Below, one piece after another: positions 44,282-52,803 of a stretch of 64,000 nt of DNA. A program made the translations under genes and the position numbers. The stretch is from contig NZ_LIQQ01000009.1 in assembly GCF_001418565.1 (NCBI RefSeq), forward strand, positions 1 through 64,000, written 5' to 3'. The stretch comes from Streptomyces graminilatus (GTDB taxonomy: Bacteria > Actinomycetota > Actinomycetes > Streptomycetales > Streptomycetaceae). Below the pieces are notes generated by a model that saw only the letters and a list, made by a program, of their open reading frames with translations, had not been told where the DNA came from and did not search any database. The first letter of the stretch is position 1; every line of letters begins with the position of its first letter.

Positions 44282-44725
44282 CCACGATGCCGAGGACCAC
44301 GACCCAGACGAGCGTGATCCAGTGCTGAGGGGTGTCCGGGAGCCTGGCCCCAAGCAGTACGCGTCCGCCCAGCGGTAACAGGGCTATGGACACGGTGATG
44401 TTGACGAGGACGAAGAAGACCTTGCCGGTCACGTAGGCGGTCATCGCGCCAGGCACGCCGCGTAGCCGTAACAGCGTGCCTCGTCCTCGCGGTCGCCGAA
44501 CAGGAACTGGGGGACGGTCAGCAGGCCGAACATGAAGATGGTGGAGCCGATGCCGCCGGCCAGGGACAGCTGGGTCATGGCGTCGTCGCCGTCTCGCGAC
44601 TGCCCGTAGGAGACGCCGAGGAACAGGAGCGGCGTGGACAGGTAGGCGCAGATGTCCTTGCGTGTATGCAGTACTTGGCGCAGTTCGATCGCGCCACGTG
44701 ACAGACCGAGTCGGTAGGGGTTCAC
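44282..44725 (-). pseudogene. Truncated and frameshifted ABC-2 type permease
   Basis: Starts at GTG 44725, overlapping the ATPase stop in its restored frame (GTGA). The first ~85 codons read VNPYRLGLSRGAIELRQVL with hydrophobic helices up to FLFGDREDE. There one base is missing (near 44470) and the natural reading continues in another frame as GTLLRLRGVPGAMTAYVTGK with two more helices, to LGIVA. Similarity then ends at about 44282 in foreign sequence. ABC-2 permeases with this ATPase pairing export drugs or lipids, but this gene cannot make a complete product. Confidence 0.7.
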
Positions 44726-45709
44726 GCGGCGGCCTCCTCGTGGCGCGGGGCGGCGGCTTCCGTCTCGCGCCCACCCTCCTTCGTTGTCCGCGCGGCTTCC
44801 TCGTCGCCCTCCGCGACCATCTGCAAATACATGTTCTCCAGGGTCGGACGGCGTACCTCCAGATCGGGGATCGGTCGGTCCCTGGAACTGCTGGTGCAGT
44901 TCCCAGACGACCTCCGACGGTTCCGCGGTGAGCCGTCGTCGCGGGATGCCGTCGGCGTCCGTCCAGGCGACCTCGGAGCGGGTCTTCGCGGCGGCGGAGA
45001 GTTCGGCGAGAGTGCCGCAGGCGGTGAGGCGGCCGTACTGCAGGATGCCGATGCGGTCCGCGAGTTGCTGGGCCTCGCTCATGTCGTGGGTGGTGAGCAG
45101 CATCGACGTGCCGAGGTTGTCGCGCAGTTCGCGGATGAGGTCGTGGAAGTCGCGGCGGGCCTCGGGGGCAAAGCCGGTGGTCGGTTCGTCGAGGAAGAGC
45201 AGTTCCGGGCGGCCCACGATGCCCAGGGCCACGTCGAGGCGGCGTCGCTGGCCGCCGGAGAGGGTGCTCACCTGCTGGGCCGACTGTGCCGTGAGGCCCA
45301 CCAGGCCGAGTAACTCGGACGGTTCGAAAGGGTTCGCGTAATAGCGGGCGAAGTGGCCCAACAGGTCGCCCACCCGCCAGCGGCCGTGATCGCGGTTGGC
45401 CTGTAGGACGATGCCGAGGCGGGCCCGCCAGGCGGGGTCCTCGCGTGCGGGATCCTGGCCCAGGACTTCGGCGTCGCCGCCGGAGCGGGTGCGGTAGCCC
45501 TCAAGGATCTCGATGGTGGTGCTCTTGCCCGCGCCGTTGGGGCCGAGCAGCGCGAACAGCTCGTGCCTGCGGACCTCCAGGTCGAGTCCGCTCAGCACGT
45601 TCAGCACGTCGCGGGTGCCGTAGCGCATCCGTAGTCCGCGGACGCGGACTGCGGGCGTTGGCCCAACGATGTGACACACCTCCAGTGCCGTTTCCTGCGA
45701 GGTCGTCAA
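44722..45709 (-). pseudogene. ABC transporter ATPase with a late frameshift
   Basis: Starts at TTG 45709 or GTG 45679. The nucleotide-binding domain is complete: Walker A GPNGAGKST, Q-loop, signature LSGGQRR, Walker B LLFLDEP and switch histidine in TTHD. After residue ~265 (near 44890) the frame is lost: the natural end LEVRRPTLENMYLQMV ... is in another frame and stops at 44722. As read, the protein runs on into the permease region and ends at 44441. The catalytic core could still fold, but the partner permease is broken, so the transporter is presumed dead. An alternative is two sequencing errors, though the permease truncation argues against that. Confidence 0.75.
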
Positions 45710-45772
45710 AATCCCCCTGAATGCCGTCGTACGGCCGGATTGGCGGCGGGTGCATTGCCACCTCGGCCTATT

Positions 45773-45807
45773 CTTTCCAGAAAAGTATTACTTGCCATAG
45801 TGGAAAG
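45773..45807. promoter_or_regulatory. Inverted repeat in the divergent promoter region
   Basis: CTTTCCA (45773-45779) is repeated inverted as TGGAAAG (45801-45807), with a smaller AAGT-ATT-ACTT palindrome between them. The stretch is AT-rich for this genome and lies between the divergent ABC ATPase and membrane-protein genes. It is a good candidate operator for the winged-helix regulator at 46307. Confidence 0.4.
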
Positions 45808-45857
45808 TAAGTGCAAGGATCGCCACAGGACGACGACCCTGATGTTCGGAGGACCTG

Positions 45858-46310
45858 ATGCCCGGCACCCCTGCTCTCGACGCCGCTGCCGCGCTGCGTG
45901 CTGCCGAGGCGGCGCACGACGCGGCTGCCCGGCCAGGTGTCGTCCCGCCGGCCTGGTATCCGGCCGTCAACGGCGGGCTGATGGCCGCCGGGCTAACCCT
46001 GATCGGCCTCCGGTGGGCCGTCCCCGACTCGTGGCTGTCCGTCGCGCTGCCGCTGGTGGGAGCCCTGCTGGTGGCTGCCCAGGTCGTGCTTGCCCGGCGC
46101 TTCGAGCACCGGCCGGGCATCATCCAGGCCTATCCACGCCATACGGGCCGACGACAGGTGACGCTGACCTACGCGGGTGTGCTCGTCGTGGCCGCGGGCG
46201 CGGGCGGGTTCTTCGGGCTGGCGGGGCTGTACATCGGCGGCGGGATCAGCGGCGGGCTGGCCAACTGGTGGCTGCTGACCCGCGAGCGGGCGGGAGACGC
46301 CCGGCCATGA
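45858..46310 (+). CDS. Four-helix membrane protein beside a winged-helix regulator
   Basis: 150 residues from ATG 45858, with GGAGG upstream at good spacing. After an Ala-rich N-terminus there are hydrophobic segments at about 38-52, 57-75, 102-118 and 120-140. No enzymatic motif. The stop overlaps the regulator's start by 4 bases (ATGA), so this looks like a membrane partner co-expressed with its regulator, divergent from the ABC transporter. The family is common in Streptomyces and uncharacterised. Confidence 0.65.
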   Translation: MPGTPALDAAAALRAAEAAHDAAARPGVVPPAWYPAVNGGLMAAGLTLIGLRWAVPDSWLSVALPLVGALLVAAQVVLARRFEHRPGIIQAYPRHTGRRQVTLTYAGVLVVAAGAGGFFGLAGLYIGGGISGGLANWWLLTRERAGDARP

Positions 46311-46657
46311 GAGGCGAAGAGCGGGTGTCCCCCGCGTTGGACGAGCGCATCCATCACCCCACCCGGCTCGCGGTCATGGCGTTCCTCTCCGGGTGCACCG
46401 AGGCCGAGTTCCGTGCCGTCCGCGAGGGGTGCGGGATCTCGGACTCGGTGCTGAGCAAGGTGGTCGGCGCGCTGGAGGCCGCGGAGTACGTCAAGGTGCG
46501 CAAGGGGTACGTGGGCAAGCGCCCGCGTACCTGGTTGCGGCTGAGCCCGGAGGGCCGCCGTGCCCTTCTCGCCCACCTCGTGGCCCTGCGTGACCTCGCC
46601 GCCCAGGCGGCGGCCCTGGGCGCAGCGGCCGAAGAGGCCTCGGCGGCGGAGGCATAG
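46307..46657 (+). CDS. Winged-helix (MarR/ArsR-type) transcriptional regulator
   Basis: 116 residues from the ATG overlapping the previous stop. Residues about 12-90 read as a winged helix: HHPTRLAVMAFLSGC, then REGCGISDSVLSKVVGALE as the recognition helix region, and VKVRKGYVGKRPRTWLRLS as the wing. This matches the HTH_34 type seen in small Streptomyces regulators that repress neighbouring transporter or membrane-protein genes. The probable operator is the inverted repeat at 45773-45807. Confidence 0.8.
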   Translation: MRGEERVSPALDERIHHPTRLAVMAFLSGCTEAEFRAVREGCGISDSVLSKVVGALEAAEYVKVRKGYVGKRPRTWLRLSPEGRRALLAHLVALRDLAAQAAALGAAAEEASAAEA

Positions 46658-46816
46658 TCCTTGGCCACCGGAAAGACGGTACGTGGGCCCAGGGCATTGG
46701 TCCCGCCGCGTCCGCCCCGACTGCCGCGCCCGTTCGGGGCGGGACGCGGGCCGAGTGTCACTCCTTGCGGATGAAGTCCGGCCAGCAAATGAGCGGTCGG
46801 CCTTCCGCAGGAACTA

Positions 46817-47394
46817 GGCATGAGCAGATTGAGCAGCGTCGTCCTGCCCGCCCCGGACGCTCCCACCACGGCGACGGTCTGCCCCGGTGGCACGGAGAAG
46901 GAGATCCCCTCCAGGAGTGGGGCGGACTCGTCGTAGCGGAAGGACACGTCCTCGAAGGCGATCCCACCGCGTACGTCGGTGGCTGGAACGCTCGGCAGGG
47001 CATCCTGCGGTTGTTCCTCCTCCTCCAGGAACTCCAGCACCCGGCGCGCGGACGCAGCCCCGGACTGCACCAGGCTGGTCAGCGTCGCCATCTGTGTCAG
47101 GGGCTGGCTGAACTGCCGTGCGTACTGGACGAAGGCCTGCGCATCGCCCAGCGAGAGCGAACCCGACGCCACCCGCAGACAGCCGACGACGGCGACGAGT
47201 ACGTAGTTGACGTTGGAGGCGAAGACGGTGGCCGACTGGATCACCCCGGACGCGACCTGGGCCTTGAAAGCGGCCGTGCTCAGTGCGGCATTCTCCGCGT
47301 GGAAGTCCCGAAGCGCGCGCTCTTCCTGCGCGTACACCTTCACCAGGGCGTGTCCGGTGTAGGTCTCCTCGACGTGCGCGCTCAGCCGGCCCGT
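46817..47394 (-). pseudogene. Internal fragment of an ABC exporter (membrane plus start of ATPase domain)
   Basis: Begins in mid-gene at GRLSAHVEETYTGH and reads through the last membrane helices of a multidrug-exporter-type ABC protein (ALVKVYAQEE, YVLVAVVGCL, SLGDAQAFVQYARQFSQPL) into the ATPase domain, ending just after the P-loop. The P-loop reads GASGAGRTT, with Arg instead of the essential Lys. Both ends are abrupt, with no start and no signature motif. It is a dead remnant. The 46658-46816 gap shows nothing I can assign. Confidence 0.8.
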
Positions 47395-47410
47395 GTGAGG
47401 GCGGAAAACA

Positions 47411-47446
47411 GCGGCGCACCCCGGATGGGATTCCGGGGTGCGCCGC
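47411..47446 (-). terminator. Strong hairpin downstream of the RraA-family gene
   Basis: A perfect 15-bp stem, 47411-47425 with 47432-47446 (arm GCGGCGCACCCCGGA), loop of 6 bases. It lies 33 bases past the stop of the minus-strand RraA gene; a short mixed T run follows on that strand. Confidence 0.7.
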
Positions 47447-47479
47447 CGAATGGGGTGCGGTGGAAAGGATGGTGCGCGG

Positions 47480-48094
47480 TCAGCCTGTGAAGCCCTGGTC
47501 ATCCAGCGCCTTCTCGATGCGTGCGCGGTGGTTGGCCTCCCAGGCGTCGAGGGACTCCTCGGCTTCCTTGGCGAGCTTCGCCCGCGCGGTCGCGAGGATC
47601 TCCTCCTGGCGGGCGGCGGGGGTGACGACGATGCCCTCCTCGTCGGCGACCACGATGTCGCCCGGGTGCACCAGCACACCGCCGACGCGCGCCGGCTCAC
47701 CGAGCGAACCGATCTTTTTCTTGGTGCCGGGGATGGGGATGACACCGCGGGAGAAGACCGGGAAGCCGGCCTCGCGCACCTCGGCCAGGTCGCGGATGAC
47801 GCCGTCGACCACGAAGGCCGCGACACCCCGGCGCTGGGCCACCGCGCACACGTTGCCGCCGGCCAGCGCGTAGTCCACGTCGCCCGACTCCACGACGATG
47901 ACCGAGCCCGCCTCGGCGCGGTAGATCGCGGTGTGCAGCATCAGGTTGTCGCCGGGCTCGCACCGCACGGTGTACGCGGGTCCGGCGACGCGCGGCGAGT
48001 CCCACAGCGGACGGATGCCGATGTCCATGACCTGCTCGCGGCCCAGCAGGTCGGCGAGGGTGGTGGGGGGAACGTCCTTGAATGCGTTGTCCAT
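47480..48094 (-). CDS. RraA / HMG-aldolase family protein
   Basis: 204 residues from ATG 48094, preceded by AGAGGAAG. The family core is clear: GGNVCAVAQRRGVAAFVVDG followed by VIRD, with DxxR/D metal- and substrate-binding residues, and earlier VAGPAYTVRC. Members include 4-hydroxy-4-methyl-2-oxoglutarate aldolases, which split HMG to two pyruvates, oxaloacetate decarboxylases and the RNase E regulator RraA. At 204 residues with an extra C-terminal helix it fits the metabolic aldolase-like branch better than RraA proper. It stands alone between gene fragments, so no pathway can be inferred from neighbours. Confidence 0.8.
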   Translation of the reverse strand: MDNAFKDVPPTTLADLLGREQVMDIGIRPLWDSPRVAGPAYTVRCEPGDNLMLHTAIYRAEAGSVIVVESGDVDYALAGGNVCAVAQRRGVAAFVVDGVIRDLAEVREAGFPVFSRGVIPIPGTKKKIGSLGEPARVGGVLVHPGDIVVADEEGIVVTPAARQEEILATARAKLAKEAEESLDAWEANHRARIEKALDDQGFTG

Positions 48095-48110
48095 TGCTTC
48101 CTCTGTTCGG

Positions 48111-48464
48111 TCAGCGGCGGGCGGCCGCGTCCTTCTCCGGGCCGTAGAAGCGCTGGTCCCAGTGGGCGGCGCCGTCGGCGGTCGACAGTACGGTGCCCTC
48201 GTCGCCGACGACCCATGAGTCCCGCTCGGAGAGAACCCGCACGTTCCACAGGGACATGCCCGTGCCAGTGGTGCCGACCTGCCAGATGGTGCCGCTGTCG
48301 TACGAGGTCATGACGGTGTCGCTGCGGCCGATCACGCAGCCGAGCCGGCCGTCGGGCGAGAAGTGCACGGCGGTGAAGTTCTGCCGGGTCGGGCTCTCAC
48401 GGCGCTTCCAGGTGCGGCCGCCGTCCCGGGTGCCCAGGACGGTGCCGCCGGGCGGGAGTCCTTC
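48111..48464 (-). pseudogene. N-terminally truncated BNR/Ycf48-like beta-propeller fragment
   Basis: Reads GGTVLGTRDGGRTWKR, then FTAVHFSPDGRLGCVIG and SWVVGDEGTVLSTADG to a stop at 48111. The (T/S)xDGGxTW-type repeats are those of BNR/sortilin and photosystem-II-assembly-like propellers, usually 300 residues or more. Only about 115 residues remain; upstream of 48464 the frame has no related sequence and no start signal. It lies 110 bases downstream of the FtsX-type permease gene. Probably a deletion remnant. Confidence 0.6.
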
Positions 48465-48573
48465 GGTCGCCGGCGTCCAACGGGCCCTGGCTGAGCAGGC
48501 CGAGTACGAGGCGTACCGGTCGGGGCGTACCGGCTCGGCGTGGCCTGCGCGTCCCCTGTGTCGTCGGGTCTCC

Positions 48574-51153
48574 TCATCGTCCGGTCCCGATGGCCTGTGC
48601 GGGGTGGGTGCGCAGTGCCAGGCGGGTCGTGAACAGCACCGTGACCAGGCCGAAAGCGGTTGTCCCGCCGAGTACGGCGAGTACATGGCCGGCGGAGACC
48701 GCCGGTACCGCTGAACCCGTCAGGGCCAGGGCGATCGGAACGAGTACGGCGGCGCAGACCAGACTTCCCAGTGCCACCGCCAGAGTGACGGTGATGCCTG
48801 CTTCCCAGAGCATGATCCGCGTGACGTGGCGACGGGTGGCCCCGATCAGCCGGAGCATGGCGAACTCCTGTGTCCGTTCCATGGTGGACATCGTGAGGGT
48901 GTTGGCGACGGCGATCGCGGTGAAGGCGGCGATCATGCCGAGCAGAAGGAGGGAGAGCGAGTTCGAGGATTCCTGGCGGGCGTGTCGTGCCTCGTCGTAC
49001 GCGGCTCGGGGGATGGGGTCGGCCATCGGGTACTGGGCGGTGAGGGCTTGGAGTGCCTTCTGGACCGCGTTGTCGTCCGCCGTGGGGGAGGTGCGCAGCA
49101 GCACGGTGTCGTCCAGCGGATCGGTGGAGTGCCGTTCGGCGAGTTCGCGGGGCAGCACCAGGTCGGCGAAACCCTTGTCGCGGGCGTACAGGGCGACGAC
49201 GCGTGCGTCCGACCGGGTGCCGTCCTCCCAGTCGACACCGACCGTGTCCCCCACCCTCACGCCGAGGGATTCGGCTCGGCGTTCCCCCAGAGCGACCGTG
49301 TCCCGGCGCAGCCGGGCGAGAGAGCCCGCCCTGATGTCCAGGTCGAGGAGGGTCGGCAGCGTCTCTTCGTCCACGGCGTAACCCTGGCCGCCGTGAGTCT
49401 GTGTGTCCCCCTCGTGCCGGGAGGTGAGCGTGGTGCTGACCGGCATGAGTCCGGTGACCGCTTGGACACCGGGAATCCGGCTGGCCTCGGCCGCGTAGTC
49501 GGCGGGCAGCCCGATCCCGGAGCTCCGGACCACGTGGTCGGCTCGGAGCCGTTGGCTGTTCTGGGTCTCGGCGGCCCGCGTCTTCAGTTCGGGCACCGCC
49601 AGCAGCGTGCCGGAGAAGGAGATGGCCAGGACGAGAGGGGTCACCGCGGCGGCCAGCCGACGGTACTGGGCACGGGTCCCCGCGCTTGCGAGGAAGCCCG
49701 CCACGGGGAAGAGACGGGCGATCGGCGCCCCGAGCACGGTGCTGCCGACGCGCGCGGCCAGCGGACCGAGCAGGGCCACACCCAACATGAGCACCATGAC
49801 GAGGCTGTCCGCCGCGCCTGTGTCCTGCGAGCCGCGGCCGCGGGCGACCGGTGCCAGTGCGACGGCCGCGATCACCAGAACGACGATCCCCGCCAGGGAC
49901 CGGATCAGCCCCGTACGCGGTGGCGGCGTGGAGGCCTCACGCAGCACCTGGGTGGGATGGACGCGCGACGCCCGACGAGCGGAGACCGCCACCGCGAGCT
50001 GAGCCGCCGTGACGACGAGCGCCACAACCGTCAGGAGGGTCGTGGGGCCGACGTGCAGCGGGAAGTACTCCGGGATCAGGCCCCGGTCGGCCAGAACGGC
50101 GCGCAGCAGAGCGGCCAGCGCGATTCCGGCTGGGCATCCGACGGCGCACGCGGCCAACGAGACAAGCAAGGTCTCGGAGGCGATCATCCGTCGTATCTGC
50201 CTGGGTGTGGCGGCGATCGCCCTCAGTGTGCCGATCTCCCCCATGCGCTGCTGCACCGACAACGCGAGGGTGGCGGCGACCACGAACAGTGCGACGAAGA
50301 GAGAGATCGCGCCGAACGTGCCGGCGAAGGAGCCCAGTGCCTCACCCGGGTCCGGACTGTCCGCGAACTCGAACTCGCCCCGCTGATCGCCCGTCAGCAC
50401 ATCGGACGCGTACAGCTCGCCGGCCTGGTCCGAGGCGTTGGAGGCGTCGGAGGCGTCGGCGGAATAGAGGGTCTCGATGGCCTGCCGTGCCTGCTCGGCG
50501 AGTTCGGCCGCGGATACCCCGGACCTGGCGCGCACACCGATGGCGTCGACCGGTTGCTTTCCGCCGGCGAGTCGGACAGCCTGCCGCGGGGAGAAGAACA
50601 AGGCGGCCTGGCGGGTCGGGACGAGAGGTGACCTGGCCACACCGACCACCATGTACACACTGGGCGGGCCGGTCGTGGCCAGTTTCAGCCGGCTCCCTGG
50701 TCGAGCGCCTGCCCGGTCGGCCAGCGAGGAGTCGAGGACCACCTCGTCATCGGTGGCCGGCGGCCTGCCTGCTTCGAGGGTGTACGGAGCCAGCGCCGCG
50801 CTGTCCCACGCATGCCCCAGCGAAGGCCCGCCCTCCGGGCCGCCGACGATCTCACGCCCGTCGGTGATCACCACGGCGGGAAACGAGACCTCCGCGGTCA
50901 CCTTTTCGGCCCCGGGCAGCGCCCGCAGCCGTCGCAGGACCCGCTCCGCGGGAGTGATGCGCTGCTGCCCGGCGATCACGACGTCGGCCGCCGCGTACCG
51001 TTCGGTCGGCGCGCCCGACCTCAACGCTGATTCCAGCAGCACTCCGCACGCCGTGATCAGGACGAACGCCAGGGCCAGAGCGGTGAAGGCGCCGACGAAT
51101 CCCGCTTTGCGCGCACGCAGGGTGAGCCACGCCAGTCGTAACACCCCGGTCAC
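48574..51153 (-). CDS. FtsX/MacB-type ABC transporter permease
   Basis: 859 residues from GTG 51153, overlapping the ATPase stop by 4 bases (GTGA). One membrane helix near 20-40, then a large extracytoplasmic domain, three helices at about 285-395, a further pair around 425-475, a second external domain (about 510-740), and three final helices (about 745-850). Two FtsX modules in one chain is the common Gram-positive form. Motifs such as QQRMGEIGTLRAIAATPRQI and MERTQEFAMLRLIGATRRHV, one per half, are typical. Such permeases are usually mechanotransducers or exporters of peptides and lipids. It forms a transporter with the ATPase encoded immediately upstream. Confidence 0.85.
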   Translation of the reverse strand: MTGVLRLAWLTLRARKAGFVGAFTALALAFVLITACGVLLESALRSGAPTERYAAADVVIAGQQRITPAERVLRRLRALPGAEKVTAEVSFPAVVITDGREIVGGPEGGPSLGHAWDSAALAPYTLEAGRPPATDDEVVLDSSLADRAGARPGSRLKLATTGPPSVYMVVGVARSPLVPTRQAALFFSPRQAVRLAGGKQPVDAIGVRARSGVSAAELAEQARQAIETLYSADASDASNASDQAGELYASDVLTGDQRGEFEFADSPDPGEALGSFAGTFGAISLFVALFVVAATLALSVQQRMGEIGTLRAIAATPRQIRRMIASETLLVSLAACAVGCPAGIALAALLRAVLADRGLIPEYFPLHVGPTTLLTVVALVVTAAQLAVAVSARRASRVHPTQVLREASTPPPRTGLIRSLAGIVVLVIAAVALAPVARGRGSQDTGAADSLVMVLMLGVALLGPLAARVGSTVLGAPIARLFPVAGFLASAGTRAQYRRLAAAVTPLVLAISFSGTLLAVPELKTRAAETQNSQRLRADHVVRSSGIGLPADYAAEASRIPGVQAVTGLMPVSTTLTSRHEGDTQTHGGQGYAVDEETLPTLLDLDIRAGSLARLRRDTVALGERRAESLGVRVGDTVGVDWEDGTRSDARVVALYARDKGFADLVLPRELAERHSTDPLDDTVLLRTSPTADDNAVQKALQALTAQYPMADPIPRAAYDEARHARQESSNSLSLLLLGMIAAFTAIAVANTLTMSTMERTQEFAMLRLIGATRRHVTRIMLWEAGITVTLAVALGSLVCAAVLVPIALALTGSAVPAVSAGHVLAVLGGTTAFGLVTVLFTTRLALRTHPAQAIGTGR

Positions 51154-51938
51154 CTGTTCCCGAGCTGGGCCATGCGTTCGGCCACCGTGTCCGGCGTGGG
51201 CGACGGGAGTGAGCCCGCGAGCTGTCCGTCCGCCAGGAAGAGCACGAGATCAGCGTAGGAAGCGGCTACCGGATCGTGCGTGACCATGATGAGCGTCTGC
51301 TGCAGAGACCGCACCGATTCCTGCAGGAGCAGGAGGATCTCGCGACCTGTCGTGCTGTCCAGGGCGCCGGTCGGCTCGTCGGCGAAGACCACTTCCGGCC
51401 TGGTGACCAGGGCTCGGGCAATGGCGACCCGTTGCTGCTGGCCGCCGGAGAGCTCCGACGGACGGTGCGTGACGCGGGTTTCGAGCCCTGTCCGCTTCAG
51501 GATGCGAGCCAGCCACTCGCGGTCGGTTCGACGGCGGGAGAGCCTCAGGGGCAGTGTGATGTTCTGTTCCACCGTGAGGGAGGGAAGCAGATTGAACGCC
51601 TGGAAGACGAACCCGATCCGCTCCCGTCGTAAGACCGTGAGGGCGTTCTCGTCCAACCCGCCGATGTCCGCTCCTGCCAACCGCACATGGCCGGATGTCG
51701 GCCGGTCCAGTCCGGCCGCGCAGTGCAGAAAGGTGCTCTTGCCCGATCCGGAGGGCCCCATCACCGCGGTGAAGCTGCCCTTCGCGAACGACATCGAGAC
51801 GTCGCGCAGGGCTTGCACCGCGGCGGCCCCCTTCCCGTACGTCTTGCTCACCGCGTCCAGCCGGACGGTCGCCTCCGGCGAGGCCGCCGAGGTTCCTGGG
51901 CCGTGCCCACGCATCGGTCCTGGGTCTTGAGCGGACAC
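51150..51938 (-). CDS. MacB/LolD-type ABC transporter ATPase
   Basis: 262 residues from GTG 51938, chosen because AGGAG lies 8 bases upstream; ATG 51914 is an alternative. All nucleotide-binding motifs are present: GPSGSGKST, a Q-loop in FVFQAFNLLPSLTVEQN, signature ELSGGQQQR, Walker B VVFADEP and the histidine of VTHD. The NLLPSLTVEQN sequence is diagnostic of the LolD/MacB/FtsE group, which pairs with FtsX-type permeases. It is the first gene of the two-gene operon, and a perfect 18-bp palindromic hairpin lies 22 bases upstream of its start. Confidence 0.9.
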   Translation of the reverse strand: MSAQDPGPMRGHGPGTSAASPEATVRLDAVSKTYGKGAAAVQALRDVSMSFAKGSFTAVMGPSGSGKSTFLHCAAGLDRPTSGHVRLAGADIGGLDENALTVLRRERIGFVFQAFNLLPSLTVEQNITLPLRLSRRRTDREWLARILKRTGLETRVTHRPSELSGGQQQRVAIARALVTRPEVVFADEPTGALDSTTGREILLLLQESVRSLQQTLIMVTHDPVAASYADLVLFLADGQLAGSLPSPTPDTVAERMAQLGNR

Positions 51939-51960
51939 TTGGTTCTCTCCTGTCTGTACT

Positions 51961-51998
51961 GGCCGGGCCGCCGTGCCGTGCGGCACGGCGGCCCGGCC
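51961..51998. promoter_or_regulatory. Perfect 18-bp inverted repeat upstream of the ABC ATPase
   Basis: GGCCGGGCCGCCGTGCCG (51961-51978) and its exact reverse complement (51981-51998) are separated by two bases. As RNA on the minus strand it would form a very stable hairpin 22 bases before the GTG start, just upstream of the ribosome binding site. It may be a leader attenuator or the terminator of something upstream; there is no T-tract next to it on the minus strand. Confidence 0.55.
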
Positions 51999-52803
51999 CC
52001 TTTCGGGCTCGGAGCATGCAGCGTTGAGGCCGTGATGGGGGGTCGGGGACAGGCCATCGAGGGTCCGGACGGCAACCTCGTCCCCGACCGCAGGGATCCT
52101 GCTTTCCACGTTCCGTCCTGGGTCACGCCTCCTGATTTCCTCAAACCGCACCTTGTGGCCGCAACAACGCCAGCGTCGCGGACATCCCCTGCAAATTGAA
52201 ATGTGCGTGTTGAGGGCTATTTGAGGCTGTGCATGTAATGCGCGGGTCGGAGTTGCACTCTCTGGTGGCGGCTGCGCGCCTGCGATGTTCAAAAGTGGCT
52301 CTGAGCTGTGGTTTTCTTATGCGCTGCTGAATTGCTGGACATCACCCTGCCCGCCCGACGCATACGGCTGCGCCGCCTCCAGGATGGTTTGGGGCAAGGC
52401 TTCCGGCGGCACTCGGGCCGCCGGAGCGTGCCGTTGCCCGCACCTCACCCCACCTTGGTGTCCACGGCCTCGATGGGCGAGACCGCGCGGCCGATCGTGA
52501 CCGGCGGAGGCTGGAGTTCATCCACGCAACCTCTGCCGTGCCGGCGAACCGTCCTCCGCAGAAGAGGGGATGGTTGGGTGAGTGCATGACAAAAGAGGCT
52601 TAAGTTCTGAAGCTTGGAGAAATCGCCAAGTGAACGTGAAGTAATTCACGCACAACTTCCCTCGATTGGTGAATCTTGTAGATTTTGTCTGCTTGTGAGT
52701 CTCTGGTTAACAGGGTGGCGGCGCCCGTATGTTGCGATCCGACCTCTTGACCGAAGATGACCAGCCATAGCCCAACGTGGCTTGGCGGGGGAGTAGTTCA
52801 CAT
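51999..52803. other. Long divergent intergenic region, about 800 bp
   Basis: Lies between the ABC transporter operon and the LamG gene. Reading frames on both strands (for example 52308-52589) have no start signal or recognised family. The 52580-52700 part is distinctly AT-rich for this genome and probably contains the LamG promoter. Confidence 0.4.
52635..52650. promoter_or_regulatory. Palindrome in the AT-rich region upstream of the LamG gene
   Basis: CGTGAAGTAATTCACG: perfect 6-base arms around GTAA, about 155 bases before the start codon. It is a plausible operator for a dimeric regulator of the secreted LamG/RHS gene pair. Confidence 0.35.

Noticed and set aside
46354-47826. A 490-codon minus-strand frame as a single gene
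   Set aside because: Only its middle (46817-47394) resembles an ABC exporter; its N-terminal part is antisense to the terminator and RraA gene region and its C-terminal part is antisense to the winged-helix regulator.
52308-52589. Possible gene in the 52.3-52.6 kb intergenic region, either strand
   Set aside because: No ribosome binding site, no family resemblance, and overlapping frames of equal quality on both strands.
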